Shown: positions 1-13,107 of the stretch, piece after piece
Layout: each line of letters opens with the position of its first letter
Position numbering within the stretch: the first letter of the stretch is position 1
Made by a program: the position numbers and the translations under genes
Source: Deinococcus aquaedulcis
GTDB taxonomy: Bacteria > Deinococcota > Deinococci > Deinococcales > Deinococcaceae
DNA length: 64,000 nucleotides
Direction: 5' to 3'
NCBI RefSeq assembly: GCF_019693445.1
Contig: NZ_JAHRBL010000007.1
Coordinates: 1 to 64,000 of the forward strand
Notes under the pieces: model-generated
What the model was told of the DNA's origin: nothing
The model's database searches: none
What the model saw: the letters and a program-made list of their open reading frames with translations, nothing else

Positions 1-116
1 AGAATAGAATCGGTCTATCACAAAGCTACGCGGTAAGCAGGTCCTGCAGCTCAGTAACAGAGTTGCCAGAGTTCCCCTTGGCACAAGAACTGTCAACGTT
101 TTTCTCGATCAGACCA

Positions 117-134
117 CTAGCACTACTTAAACAC
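117..134 (+). repeat. Inverted repeat arm, partner at 2862-2879
   Basis: CTAGCACTACTTAAACAC here is the reverse complement of 2862-2879 with 17 of 18 positions matching. The outermost four bases of both arms are CTAG, the type of 4-bp target duplication I recall for IS701-family elements. The inner 14 bases (121-134) would then be the terminal inverted repeat. Confidence 0.6.
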
Positions 135-969
135 GAACGTCTGCCCCACACACCGCTGAAAGACCACCCAGCGCCTGAGAACGCAGCGGCGTTTCGGAAC
201 CGGCCTGAGTGCCAGAATCTCCATAGGGTATGGGTGTGGAGCGCCGATAAGCCGTAAAAAAGATGTCATCCAACACACTGGTCGAGAACGTGATGGCGTT
301 CTCTGTCACCACCGCCACTTGATCCTTTCGCCAAATTCTGATCAGCAAGGATGGACTGTCTTCATCGGCTGCTGCATCCTCTGCGCCATGGAGATCGAAT
401 ATCTCCTGAAGCTTGACTGGCATTAGGTACTCTCTGGCGTACGAACCCGTCGGCACACTGATGGAAAACGCGCCTTTGCCAGACACCAACGCTTCAGACG
501 CCTGAACGCGGTACAGCGGGATCACGTTGGGCGAATACTCCGCGTCCAGGGGCACAGGCAGATCAGCGGCACTGACCCGGCTGACTGTAATTTGCGCGGT
601 GGTCGCACTGGCGTCTCGCCATTTCGTGGGAGTGGTGACCTTCACCCCTTCGGGCGTAGTGATGGTCTCGCCCGGACGCACACTGTAGGTTCGGGTAAGA
701 GGCGTGCCGTCATCGGCCCGCAGACCCAAGTGGCGCTCATCGGTCACACAGTGCCAGGACGCCGTCATGGTGACCGTCCAATCTGAGACCGTGGGGGGAT
801 GGACGGTGCAAGTGAATGGGACCAAGGCCACCTGGGGCTGCGCACAAGGCACCGTCAGATTTCGGGCTGCATCTACCCACATGGCCCCAAGATCCAGCTG
901 CCAGGCGCCCGCCAGACCCAAGAGGATCAGGCCAGTCAGGCTGATGCGCGTGATGAATCTCAAGGTCAT
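127..969 (-). CDS. Hypothetical membrane-anchored or secreted protein (280 aa)
   Basis: I do not recognise this protein. The ATG at 969 is preferred because it is followed at once by a hydrophobic N-terminal helix (about residues 5-25), suggesting a signal peptide or membrane anchor; an in-frame start 42 bases upstream would bury it. The remainder is polar and probably extracytoplasmic. It contains several cysteines but no motif I can name. The stop codon lies inside one arm of an inverted repeat (117-134) whose partner lies beyond the transposase gene at 2862-2879, so the gene may be cargo of that element or may have had its 3' end redefined by it. Base composition looks less GC-rich than the core genes of the window. 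Confidence 0.6.
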   Translation of the reverse strand: MTLRFITRISLTGLILLGLAGAWQLDLGAMWVDAARNLTVPCAQPQVALVPFTCTVHPPTVSDWTVTMTASWHCVTDERHLGLRADDGTPLTRTYSVRPGETITTPEGVKVTTPTKWRDASATTAQITVSRVSAADLPVPLDAEYSPNVIPLYRVQASEALVSGKGAFSISVPTGSYAREYLMPVKLQEIFDLHGAEDAAADEDSPSLLIRIWRKDQVAVVTENAITFSTSVLDDIFFTAYRRSTPIPYGDSGTQAGSETPLRSQALGGLSAVCGADVRV

Positions 970-1092
970 CGAGCATTGACTGTACGTGGGAAATGGGCCG
1001 AAGTGTGCCAATCTGCCTGTCGCAATCGGCGAGGGTTATGCGGCGCTGCGTCTTGGGGGCGTGCAAACAAGGATGAGCACGCCTTCAAGACG

Positions 1093-1515
1093 TTATTGAA
1101 GCTCGGATGACGCGCTGAGGCTGTGTAACCACAGGTTGTACCACTGGGCTTGTTCTTCGACCGTACTCCCCATTTTGTCTACAGGCTCAAAGAGGTCGAC
1201 GAGGTCCGCTGTTTTCGCAGGTTGGCCCAAGGCGAGCCGATAAGCGACACGTGCGCCCATGGAGAGCGCCATCGGGGACGGATAGACCCCAAGCATGGCG
1301 CCTTGAACGCACAACAGCACACCGTCGTGCTCCAACTTGCGGCGCACCACGCAGAGTGTTTCAAAGAAACCACTGTCCTGCCCCTCGTAGACGCGCAACG
1401 ACGTGGCCACCCGAACACGAATCAGACCCTGCGCCTCATCCTCAAGCACGGACATCTCAGCGATCTGTTCCGGCTGTCCATCGTGGTGAAGTCGAACGGT
1501 GTAGACCTCCAGCAT
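1093..1515 (-). CDS. Hypothetical protein (140 aa)
   Basis: Unrecognised soluble protein with alternating hydrophobic and acidic stretches and no signal peptide or membrane segment. The start is uncertain: the ATG at 1515 gives 140 residues, and an upstream in-frame GTG at 1572 would add 19. No convincing Shine-Dalgarno is seen for either. It lies between the transposase gene and the hypothetical protein ending at 127, all on the same strand, which fits passenger genes on a mobile element. I do not assign a function. Confidence 0.5.
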   Translation of the reverse strand: MLEVYTVRLHHDGQPEQIAEMSVLEDEAQGLIRVRVATSLRVYEGQDSGFFETLCVVRRKLEHDGVLLCVQGAMLGVYPSPMALSMGARVAYRLALGQPAKTADLVDLFEPVDKMGSTVEEQAQWYNLWLHSLSASSELQ

Positions 1516-1646
1516 CGTGATCAACCGTACCCGATTCCCCTTGAGCAGTACGGGCACCACAGGACAGGGCACGTCAGTTGGCGTGCTTGTGGCAAGGTTG
1601 GTCGCCAGCCCTCAGGGTCAATGGTTACCGTGACCAATCGAAGGGC

Positions 1647-2812
1647 TTACAGATAGAGCATCGCGGTCAAGCAGAGCAGTGTGTGATGGTGCAACCCTCG
1701 CCATGAACGGCCTTCAAAGTGATCAAGCCCCAGCTCTTCTTTGAGTTGCTGATGGACCTGCTCGCAGGACCACCGAGCCTTGATGTCGCGGATCAACTCG
1801 ATTTTTGACGTGTTGGCTGGATGATTGGTGAGGTAGTACTTCCGCTCCCCACTGGGCCGACGTTCGCCAACGACCCAGACTTCGTCACCGGGCAAGTGGG
1901 ACCCGTCATGAAGTTCCCCACCGTCGGCAACCCGGACTCGCATGACCGCAAAGCGTGCGTGCAGCGGTCCTTTGGTGCCCTTGCGCCAGGTGCGTGAAAC
2001 CCATTTGTGCGGCGGCAGGTCATGCAACACCTGAGCCACGCTTTTGCGTGGCTCGTCGGGAACGGGGACCAGGAGTCGACCAGTCTTGGATCTCCGCTCC
2101 GTCAGCATCCCGACCTTCGTGGAGTACACCTTTGCGTGCCTGGGACACCGACCGCCCAGGTCAGCCCCCGCGCCGTGAGTGCTCCACGAAACTCGGCGCT
2201 GTTTCCATAGCCAGCATCTGCCACGACGACTTTGAAGGTCACGCCGTGCTGCCGGACGCGGTCAATCTCCCGCAAGGCCAACTGCTTTTTGGTCAGAAAC
2301 TGCCGGCGTCCCGGTGGGACACCAGCAGCAACACATCGTTCTGGGTCATCCGTCCATGCCTGGGGGAGGAACAACCGCAGCGCCAAAGGAACGGGAATAT
2401 CGTTCTTCGCGAGCGTCAGCGAGACCAGGACCTGACAGTTGGCGACCTTGCCCAGCACACCGCAATACTGCCTCGCGACCCCGACACTGCCGGTGCCTTG
2501 CTTCGGGAACGCGGTGTCATCCACGATCAACACGGCACCCCGGCCACCGACCAATCGCTGCGCCTGACGCGCGAGGACGGCGCCCAGCTGGTCATCGTTC
2601 CAGGGACTCACCGTCACAAAATGGTGCAGCTGCGCGTACTGGCCAGGGGCAACGTGTTCGGCGAGTGGTTGCAGACTTTTGCGTTCCAGCGGGGCCATCA
2701 AGCCGCGCAGGTAAATGGGACACCACTTTCGGCGGCGAGCGTGTCCCAGCACGCGCTGAAAGGGACGCAGGAAGCGCCGCAGGGACAAGGCATGGTCCTG
2801 AGCAGAGGTCAT
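1647..2812 (-). pseudogene. IS701-family DDE transposase, frameshifted
   Basis: The first frame (2812-2102) carries the family signatures [10 protein letters not shown], with the first catalytic Asp, and VVADAGYGN, with the second. The second frame (up to 2129, ending 1647) carries the C-terminal EQVHQQLKEELGLDHFEG helix, with the catalytic Glu, and the GLHHH motif. The frames join near position 2125: reading ACGCAAAGG as ACGCAAAAGG would restore [11 protein letters not shown], so one A appears to be missing. The site is not an obvious -1 slippery heptamer, so a disabling deletion is likelier than programmed frameshifting. The combined product would be about 390 residues, close to the family length, though the C-terminal tail after GLHHH looks short. 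Confidence 0.85.
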
Positions 2813-2861
2813 GCGTCAGCCTGACAGACACGCATGAATGCCGTCCAGGAAGCCAAAACCT

Positions 2862-2879
2862 GTGTTTAAGTCGTGCTAG
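2862..2879 (-). repeat. Inverted repeat arm on the upstream side of the transposase
   Basis: GTGTTTAAGTCGTGCTAG on the plus strand, about 50 bases upstream of the transposase start at 2812. That is where the promoter-proximal terminal repeat of an insertion sequence should be. It matches the inverse of 117-134 with one mismatch. Confidence 0.6.
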
Positions 2880-2909
2880 GGCGTGTCGGCCAATGGTCAG
2901 GTACACGGA

Positions 2910-3752
2910 TTAATAGGTGTAGAGCCAGAACCAAGCGGCGGCAAATCGCCGGGCGAGGAGGTCTTGTCGGCTGATCAAGAATTCACAGATGTAGAGGTGG
3001 TTATCGTCGGTGTCGCTCGCAATGTCTTCGTCCATCCACGACGGAATCCGGAAGGTGAGGATCGGGAGCCAGGGGTCATCGATGGGTCGCGTGGGGTTCG
3101 CGTACTGGAAACCAAATGGAATGCTGGCGGACATGCCAAACAGCGTGAACCCGTGAAAAGTAAACGCTTCGTCCTGCACCACGGCGCGGCAGGCGTGGTA
3201 CACCTCGGAGAAGTCAGTGCCATCATCCAGCGGAAGCTCCACAAAACGATCAACCAGTTCATAGCTTTGGCTGAGCAGCATGCACCGCGACCGATAGGTG
3301 TGCAGCGGCTCGCCTTCCCAGCTCGGCGGTGACCGGCGTTCAAGGCCATGAACGTCCTGCACAAAGGTGAACGCAACCGCTTCGGAAAGGAAGTCCCAGA
3401 AGATGGACAGCAGCCCGCCTTGCGGCAGGGCGTCACTGGTCCGCAGCGTGTCCAGGTCAGCACAGTTGATCTGACACACGAAGCGCAGCGGTTTGCCCTC
3501 GGCGTCCATGGGCCAGACCCAGTCGGGCTGCACATCAGGATGGCCCCCAAACTTCGTGCCGCCGACCGGCAGGGTGTGCTCCGCACAGGGGTCCAGGGTC
3601 ACGTGGTAGCACGGCTGGATGCTCTGCAGAATGCAGGCTTCCGTGTCGGTCCCTGGGGGGAGGCCGGCTTCCTGCAGGACGATGCGAATGGCCTGGTGGA
3701 TCTCAGCCAGCGTGCGCGGGTCCTCGATCATCAAGGTCATGGTTGGTGCCAA
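2910..3752 (-). CDS. YwqG-like DUF1963 family protein
   Basis: A 280-residue cytoplasmic protein resembling the YwqG/DUF1963 family. The segment around residues 70-125 has the typical pattern: a Gly-Gly-x-Pro-like turn, then 'W' residues, then FVCQINCADL, followed by GGLLSIFWDF, which corresponds to the family's 'G.L.fF' strand. The function of the family is unknown; members often occur near toxin-immunity loci or as lone genes. The start at 3752 is uncertain, because an in-frame ATG at 3740 is equally possible and no Shine-Dalgarno is visible. It lies 104 bases downstream of the ligase-like gene on the same strand. Confidence 0.75.
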   Translation of the reverse strand: MAPTMTLMIEDPRTLAEIHQAIRIVLQEAGLPPGTDTEACILQSIQPCYHVTLDPCAEHTLPVGGTKFGGHPDVQPDWVWPMDAEGKPLRFVCQINCADLDTLRTSDALPQGGLLSIFWDFLSEAVAFTFVQDVHGLERRSPPSWEGEPLHTYRSRCMLLSQSYELVDRFVELPLDDGTDFSEVYHACRAVVQDEAFTFHGFTLFGMSASIPFGFQYANPTRPIDDPWLPILTFRIPSWMDEDIASDTDDNHLYICEFLISRQDLLARRFAAAWFWLYTY

Positions 3753-3856
3753 GCCAGTGCCGAGCGGACCTTCGCTGTGTGGTTCATGGGCGACATGATG
3801 CCTCAGTGCTGTGTTCTCGCTGAGCGAACATGCGGTTCAACCTTGGCCGACAGACT

Positions 3857-4408
3857 CTAGCGCCGACCTCCGAAAAAGTCCTTGCGCTTGAGTTTCACCA
3901 TGCGGCCATCCGGGTGGTGCCACACCACGCCTTCCATGTCCGGCCGGACCTCCAGGTAGGCCCGCAGCCCGGCAAAATCGCGCGGCACATCGGGCAGGAC
4001 CGCTTCACCATGCCGCACCAGCGTGTGGCTGGACAGGCCTTCTGGGTTGCCCTGCACCTTGGGGCCCAGCAGTTCGTAGGTGCCGTCGGGCAGGGGGCCG
4101 CCCGCCGCCCACGCCTCGCGGTGGTGGGCGTCGTCTGGCCCCTCCCCCACCGGCACCCAGCCGGGGTGGTGACCAGTGACCGGGTCAGGGGGCTGCGCCG
4201 GCTCGAAGTCGGGCGGGGGCGTGCGGCCTTTCTTGGCGTCGTAGCGGCGGTACAGGCGGCCGGCCCGCACCAGACAGCTCGTGCCGTCCCATTTGCGGGT
4301 GGCCACGCCCTCGCCGGCCAGGACCCATTCAGCCCCGGGCACCACCTCGTCCCGCACCCGGCGGTCGGTGTCGTAATTGCGCGCGTACAGGCTGAGAATC
4401 TTCTGCAT
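3857..4408 (-). CDS. Compact RNA-ligase-like nucleotidyltransferase (DUF5565-type)
   Basis: This 183-residue protein shows the order of covalent nucleotidyltransferase motifs. KWDGTS near residues 39-44 is motif I, with the Lys that would carry AMP. YELLGPKVQGN near 111-121 resembles motif III/IIIa, EGVVWH near 159-164 is motif IV, and MVKLKRKDF near 169-177 is motif V. There is no room for an OB-fold or extra C-terminal domain, so this is a minimal catalytic core, as in the DUF5565 'RNA ligase 1' group. The likely chemistry is ligase adenylylation and RNA end joining; the substrate is inferred, not shown. The ATG at 4408 follows a strong GGAGG. The presence of pnkp and hen1 14 kb away suggests, but does not prove, a shared RNA-repair role. 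Confidence 0.75.
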   Translation of the reverse strand: MQKILSLYARNYDTDRRVRDEVVPGAEWVLAGEGVATRKWDGTSCLVRAGRLYRRYDAKKGRTPPPDFEPAQPPDPVTGHHPGWVPVGEGPDDAHHREAWAAGGPLPDGTYELLGPKVQGNPEGLSSHTLVRHGEAVLPDVPRDFAGLRAYLEVRPDMEGVVWHHPDGRMVKLKRKDFFGGRR

Positions 4409-4514
4409 ACACCCTCCGCCACCACCCTAGAGGGTGCAGCGGCAAGGCGCATCGGCCAAACAGGTCAGCATGGTCCCCCGCCACCTGGACGGGGGACGAG
4501 CCGCACGCCGCACC

Positions 4515-5018
4515 TCAGCGGCCGCGAGCCACCAGCCGAACGCCGCTCGAGGTGAGGTAGCGGTCCAGCAGCCGCGTCTCGATCTGCGCTGTGTTCACGC
4601 TGGCATCGGACGCAGTGGCTTTCACCTTCACACTCACCAGCTTGCCGCCCAGCGGCCTGGATTCCCAAAGGACATCGATAGTGTTCTTGGTACTGGGGTG
4701 GGTGGCGCGCCACTGAACCTGCACGTGGATGGGCGCACTTTTTCCGCTGAGGATGGTCATGCTGTCGCTGCCGTTGGGGAAGGTGAAGCGGTCATAGCCA
4801 GCGGGCAGCCCCGTGACATACCGCTCCTGCAGCAGAATCATGGCCGAAATGTGGGCAAAGCTGCTGGCACTGGCCTCCTGCTCGGGGCTCAGTCCCAGAT
4901 TGAGATTGGTCGTGGACACCACCTCTGCCACGACTTCATTGGCGGCTGGCGCCGGGCCCGTGTAGGCCGGAGCACACGCCGCGAGCAGAACAGGAACCGC
5001 CAGGAGCATCTTCTTCAC
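4515..5018 (-). CDS. Hypothetical lipoprotein
   Basis: The N-terminus has two lysines, a hydrophobic stretch and a lipobox ending LLAAC, so the mature protein should be lipidated on Cys15 and anchored in the envelope. The GTG at 5018 is chosen over an upstream in-frame ATG (5090) because it puts the lipobox at the correct depth and because TAGGCT lies 7 bases before it, the leaderless-start pattern seen repeatedly in this window. The mature 150 residues are unrecognised, with mixed beta-type composition. Confidence 0.7.
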   Translation of the reverse strand: MKKMLLAVPVLLAACAPAYTGPAPAANEVVAEVVSTTNLNLGLSPEQEASASSFAHISAMILLQERYVTGLPAGYDRFTFPNGSDSMTILSGKSAPIHVQVQWRATHPSTKNTIDVLWESRPLGGKLVSVKVKATASDASVNTAQIETRLLDRYLTSSGVRLVARGR

Positions 5019-5108
5019 GCGGCGCAGCCTAGCAGGGGCCGGGAAACCCTGGGGCCCAATATGAGAAACCCCCACCGGGGGTGGGGGCACAGGGCGAAGC
5101 GGGGCCGG

Positions 5109-6926
<1,818 letters not shown>

Positions 6927-6950
6927 GTTGGGGCTCCTTATAGATGTCAA

Positions 6951-7013
6951 AGAGTCGAAGGGTCTAAGGGTCTAAGGGACAGAGTTTCTGTGACCCTCAG
7001 ACCTTTTGACTCT
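6951..7013 (-). other. Intercistronic hairpin between aceE and aceF
   Basis: AGAGTC at 6951 pairs with GACTCT at 7008, and inside it GGGTCT/AGACC and CAGAG/CTGTG continue an imperfect long stem. The direct repeat GGGTCTAA lies within the left arm. There is no T-run, so it is more likely an RNA-processing or stability element, or a leaky terminator tuning the E1:E2 ratio, than a full terminator. Confidence 0.5.
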
Positions 7014-7017
7014 GCGC

Positions 7018-9762
<2,745 letters not shown>

Positions 9763-9860
9763 GGTGTCAGCATAGGCCGCCCCATTGCCCACTTCCAACA
9801 GCGTCCCCTCATGAGATTGACCACTGTTCCTGGTCAATGCTGGGCTTGCTGGGCCCGGCC

Positions 9861-10949
9861 CTACAGCCCCCGCCGGATCATGACGGGGAGGGCCGCACCC
9901 TTCAGCAGCTTCGCCAGGGCCCGCAGCGCCAGCCCGCGCGCCGGGGGCAGGTGGGCGGCGAAGTAGGCGTTGTATTCGGTAAAGCCCTGCGCGCCCCGCT
10001 GACGCTTGAAATGCGCCGCCCCCGAGGACCCGTGCAGCCGCACCCCCAGGGCCAGGGCGCGCTCCATGAACAGCCAGCAGGCCACGCGGTACAGGGCCTC
10101 GCGCTGGGGCCGCGCCGTGTCGTAGCCCACCACAGGGGGCGTCATCACGCCGCCGCGCACCCACATGCCCGCCACCGCCATGATCTGCCCGTCTGGGGCC
10201 CGCGCGACCCGGTAGGACAGAAACCCGGTTCGCCACGACGCCTCTATAAACGCCGGGGTCAGCACCGGGTTCAGCGGAGAGTAACGGCCCATATACAGCA
10301 GGGCGTACAGGTGCGCGATCCGCTGGGCGTCCCCGGGGGTCAGGGTGGTCAGGTCTTCCAGGGTCAGCCCCGAGCGGGCCACGGCGCGGCGGTCGTGGCC
10401 GAAGTTACCGCGTGGCCGCCACTGCCGCGCCAGATCCTCCACCACCCAGATGCGGCGGCTGGGCACCAGGATCCAGCCGTCGGCTTCCAGCGCCGCCCTC
10501 AGGCCCGGCGCCGACCAGTCATCCACCGAGCGCACGCCCAGCAGGTGCCCCGGGAACCGGGTGGTCAGGGTGTGGCGCGCCGCTGACAGGCCCTGGCCGC
10601 GCCACGCCCCGTGCAGGTTGGTGGACAGCAGCCAGTTGTTCAGGTGCACCGCCCGGTTCACGGCCGCCGCGCGCAGCAGCCGGTCCACGCCGGCCAGGGC
10701 CACCCGGGCAGGCGCGGCCAGCGCGCCCACATCCACCAGCTCCAGCTCGGCGCGGGCGTACAGGGCGTAGGCGCTGTGCGGACTGCTCACGTAGCTGCCG
10801 CCCAGGGCCCCGCTGTCCACCGTCACCGGCATGGGCTCGCCGGCCACCTCCAGCGCGAACACCGAGGACGCCACATTGGCCACCAGCGCCGGGGCCCCGG
10901 CCGCGCACAGTTCGGCCAGCATGGCGGCCTCGGGCCCGTGCCCGCTCAT
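9861..10949 (-). CDS. GNAT/FemAB-like acyltransferase, coupled to an ATP-grasp gene
   Basis: A 362-residue protein whose C-terminal half resembles an acyl-CoA N-acyltransferase fold. It includes [24 protein letters not shown] (a strand plus substrate loop, from about residue 238) and a helix-rich region ending in [15 protein letters not shown]. The N-terminal half has no motif I recognise. The start ATG at 10949 overlaps the upstream gene's stop by four bases (ATGA), so the two are translationally coupled and probably act on one substrate. I infer a small-molecule conjugation pathway: ATP-dependent ligation followed or preceded by acylation. No substrate can be read from the sequence. Confidence 0.65.
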   Translation of the reverse strand: MSGHGPEAAMLAELCAAGAPALVANVASSVFALEVAGEPMPVTVDSGALGGSYVSSPHSAYALYARAELELVDVGALAAPARVALAGVDRLLRAAAVNRAVHLNNWLLSTNLHGAWRGQGLSAARHTLTTRFPGHLLGVRSVDDWSAPGLRAALEADGWILVPSRRIWVVEDLARQWRPRGNFGHDRRAVARSGLTLEDLTTLTPGDAQRIAHLYALLYMGRYSPLNPVLTPAFIEASWRTGFLSYRVARAPDGQIMAVAGMWVRGGVMTPPVVGYDTARPQREALYRVACWLFMERALALGVRLHGSSGAAHFKRQRGAQGFTEYNAYFAAHLPPARGLALRALAKLLKGAALPVMIRRGL

Positions 10950-12064
10950 GGCATGGCCTCGCCGTTCCATTCGATGTCGGCGGTGGACTGCCCGGCGGCG
11001 CTTCGGCCAGCCAGGACCCCGGCCAGGGCAAAGCGCGCGGCGTCCAGCAGGGACCCCGCCACCGGGGCGCGGTTGCCTGGGCGGCCCACCACGTCCTGCC
11101 CGGCGTGCCAAGTGTGCAAAAGGGGCCGCGCCGACCCCACCTGCAGGGCCCCCAGCGGCCCCAGCACCGCCAGGGCCGGGGCGAGGTAACGCAGGGTGCC
11201 GGGCGCGGGGGTCAGCAGCGGCCCGCCGCCCAGCACCGCCCCCCCCAGGGCCGCCCCTGGCAGCAGGTGCAGGCCACTGGTGGCGCGCGGATTGCATTCA
11301 ATGGGCGCCACCCGGCCGTCCGGCGTCACGATCACGTCGTAGGACAGCTGCCCGGTGGCCCCGGTGGCGCGCGCCAGGACCCGTGCCATGTCCACCACTG
11401 CCGGCCTCTCCACTGCCTCAAACGCGTACGAGGCCCCGCCCTGCTGGCGCAGCACCGGCCGGTACACGGCGCAGGCGCGCAGCTGCCCCGCGTGGGCCAG
11501 CGACCAGACGCACAGTTCCTCGCCCACCAGCCGTTCCTGGGCCACCCAGCGGCGCGCCGGGGTGGGAACGGCCCCCGGGTGGCCCAGCCGCGCGGTGCCA
11601 AAGCGCGAGAACTCGGGCTTGAAGATCAGCCCGGCGCGGCCGGGCAGCGTGGGCAGGTGCGCGGGGTCAGACAGCACCCAGGTCTGCGGGGCGTCGACCC
11701 CGGCGGTGCGGGCCAGTTCGGGGAACAGGGCCTTGGAGTGCAGCGCGCGCAGCGTGGCGGGGGGCGGGGCCAGCAGCCGCCCGGCCCAGCCGCCCCGCCG
11801 GGCCGCTTCGGCCAGCCAGAACACCTCCTCGCAGATGGGCACCACCAGATCCACCCTGTCCAGCAGGCGCAGGAGCGCGGTCTGGAACGCCCCGAAGGCC
11901 TGCCGGGGTGGGGGCAGGCGGTGGACCGGCACCCGGGGCCGGAGCAGGTGGGCGGCAAAGGGCGTGACCGAATCGGCCAGCGCCACCGGGGCCCCCGCCG
12001 CCTGCAGCGCGCGGGCGAGGTCCAGGGCCACCGGGGCCCGCGCGCCGGTCACCAGCACCCTCAT
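10946..12064 (-). CDS. ATP-grasp domain ligase-like protein
   Basis: A 372-residue protein with an N-terminal Rossmann-like segment ([20 protein letters not shown]), a pre-ATP-grasp region ([15 protein letters not shown]), and ATP-grasp features: FKPEFSRFG (ATP-binding Lys), [15 protein letters not shown], and the metal-binding [12 protein letters not shown] near residues 255-266. The layout resembles carbamoyl-phosphate-synthase-like ATP-grasp ligases, which join a carboxylate to an amine through an acyl-phosphate. The start is placed at 12064, where the conserved fold begins; 12100 would add 12 residues. It is coupled to the acyltransferase downstream and divergent from a LysR regulator only 88 bases away, which is a good candidate for its control. 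Confidence 0.8.
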   Translation of the reverse strand: MRVLVTGARAPVALDLARALQAAGAPVALADSVTPFAAHLLRPRVPVHRLPPPRQAFGAFQTALLRLLDRVDLVVPICEEVFWLAEAARRGGWAGRLLAPPPATLRALHSKALFPELARTAGVDAPQTWVLSDPAHLPTLPGRAGLIFKPEFSRFGTARLGHPGAVPTPARRWVAQERLVGEELCVWSLAHAGQLRACAVYRPVLRQQGGASYAFEAVERPAVVDMARVLARATGATGQLSYDVIVTPDGRVAPIECNPRATSGLHLLPGAALGGAVLGGGPLLTPAPGTLRYLAPALAVLGPLGALQVGSARPLLHTWHAGQDVVGRPGNRAPVAGSLLDAARFALAGVLAGRSAAGQSTADIEWNGEAMP

Positions 12065-12152
12065 GGGTGCCCCGGGGCCCACCTCAGCCGCTGTCGCCAC
12101 ACCCCGCCCGTCATCACGAGCAGTCTACGCAGGTGTTAGCGTACGGCGCAGC

Positions 12153-13076
12153 ATGACCATTGAACTGCGCCACCTGCGGCATTTTGTGGCCCTGGCCGAA
12201 GAAGAACACTTTGGCCGGGCCGCCGAGCGCGTGTTTGTGGTGCAGCAGGCCCTGAGCAACTCCATTCGCAACCTGGAAGACGAGGTGGGCGTGCCCCTGG
12301 TGCTGCGCACCACCCGCCGCGTGCAGCTGACCCCCGCCGGCCAGGAGTTCCTGATTGGCGCGCGGGCCACGCTCGCGCTGGCCGCCCAGACGGTGGAACG
12401 TGCCCGCCGCGCCGCCCGGGGCGAGGTGGGGCGCCTGAGCGTGGGCTTTGTGGGCGGGCTGGCCTTTGGGGGCCTGCCGGAAATCGTGCGGCGGTTCCGC
12501 GAACTGTACCCGAATGTCAGCGTGGACCTGCGCGAACTGACCGCCCAGGAACAGGAAGCGGCCCTGCGCGGCGGCCAGATTGACGTGGGGCTGATGCTGC
12601 TGCCAGTGCGCGACCCGGCCCTGGAGTCGCGCGCCCTGTGGCGCCAGCCGCTGGTGGCCGCGCTGCCCGCCGCGCACCCGCTGGCCCGCAAGCGCCGCCT
12701 GAAGATCAGCGACTTGGCGCCAGAACCGTTTGTCTTTTTTCCGCGTCAGATTCGCGCCACCTACTTTGATCAGGTGATGCGCTGGTGCGCCTCGGCGGGC
12801 TTTACGCCCCATGTGGTGCAGGAGGCCATTGAGGTGCCCACGCTGCTGTCGCTGGTGGCGGCGGGCGTCGGCGTGTTTTTGCCCATCGAATTTTTCAGCC
12901 GCCTGAGCCTGCCCGGCGTGGTCTACCGCCCGGTGGAGGACGCCCCCATCGTGGAGATCGTGGCCGTGTGGCGCCGGGGCGAGGGCAAAAGCCCGGTGGT
13001 GCGCGCGTTCCTGGCGGTGGCGGAGGAAGTGCTGGGGGGCAGGGAGGGGTCTGGACCCTCAACCAAAGAGGGATGA
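12153..13076 (+). CDS. LysR-family transcriptional regulator
   Basis: A 307-residue regulator. The N-terminal winged helix-turn-helix (residues 1-60) reads [17 protein letters not shown] then [20 protein letters not shown], a typical LysR recognition helix. Residues 90-295 form the periplasmic-binding-protein-like effector domain ([18 protein letters not shown] and so on). The domain resembles LysR members that respond to aromatic or carboxylic acids, but the effector is not predictable. It is divergently oriented to the ATP-grasp/GNAT pair, with an 88-base shared control region. This is the usual LysR arrangement, so regulation of that pair is a reasonable inference. Confidence 0.9.
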   Translation: MTIELRHLRHFVALAEEEHFGRAAERVFVVQQALSNSIRNLEDEVGVPLVLRTTRRVQLTPAGQEFLIGARATLALAAQTVERARRAARGEVGRLSVGFVGGLAFGGLPEIVRRFRELYPNVSVDLRELTAQEQEAALRGGQIDVGLMLLPVRDPALESRALWRQPLVAALPAAHPLARKRRLKISDLAPEPFVFFPRQIRATYFDQVMRWCASAGFTPHVVQEAIEVPTLLSLVAAGVGVFLPIEFFSRLSLPGVVYRPVEDAPIVEIVAVWRRGEGKSPVVRAFLAVAEEVLGGREGSGPSTKEG

Positions 13077-13107
13077 GGACGTCAGGTTCAGTCTCTAGGC
13101 TGGTCAC

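Larger units (their letters stand above)
121..2875 (-). mobile_element. Candidate IS701-family element carrying two passenger genes
   Basis: What is seen: a transposase (frameshifted) at one end, two co-oriented orphan genes after it, 14-bp inverted ends with one mismatch, and CTAG immediately outside both ends. What is inferred: the whole 2.75 kb moved as a unit, rather than a normal 1.2-1.4 kb IS lying beside chromosomal genes. I searched the 75 bases after the transposase stop for a second copy of the terminal repeat and found none, which supports either the cargo reading or a truncated IS. Confidence 0.4.

Noticed and set aside
1..116. Possible remnant of a second IS copy left of the inverted repeat
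   Set aside because: No terminal repeat or transposase fragment could be recognised in these bases.
9763..10236. A 158-codon upstream extension of aceE
   Set aside because: It overlaps the acyltransferase gene in another frame, is not conserved E1 sequence, and the ATG at 9762 has a -10-like box at the right distance.
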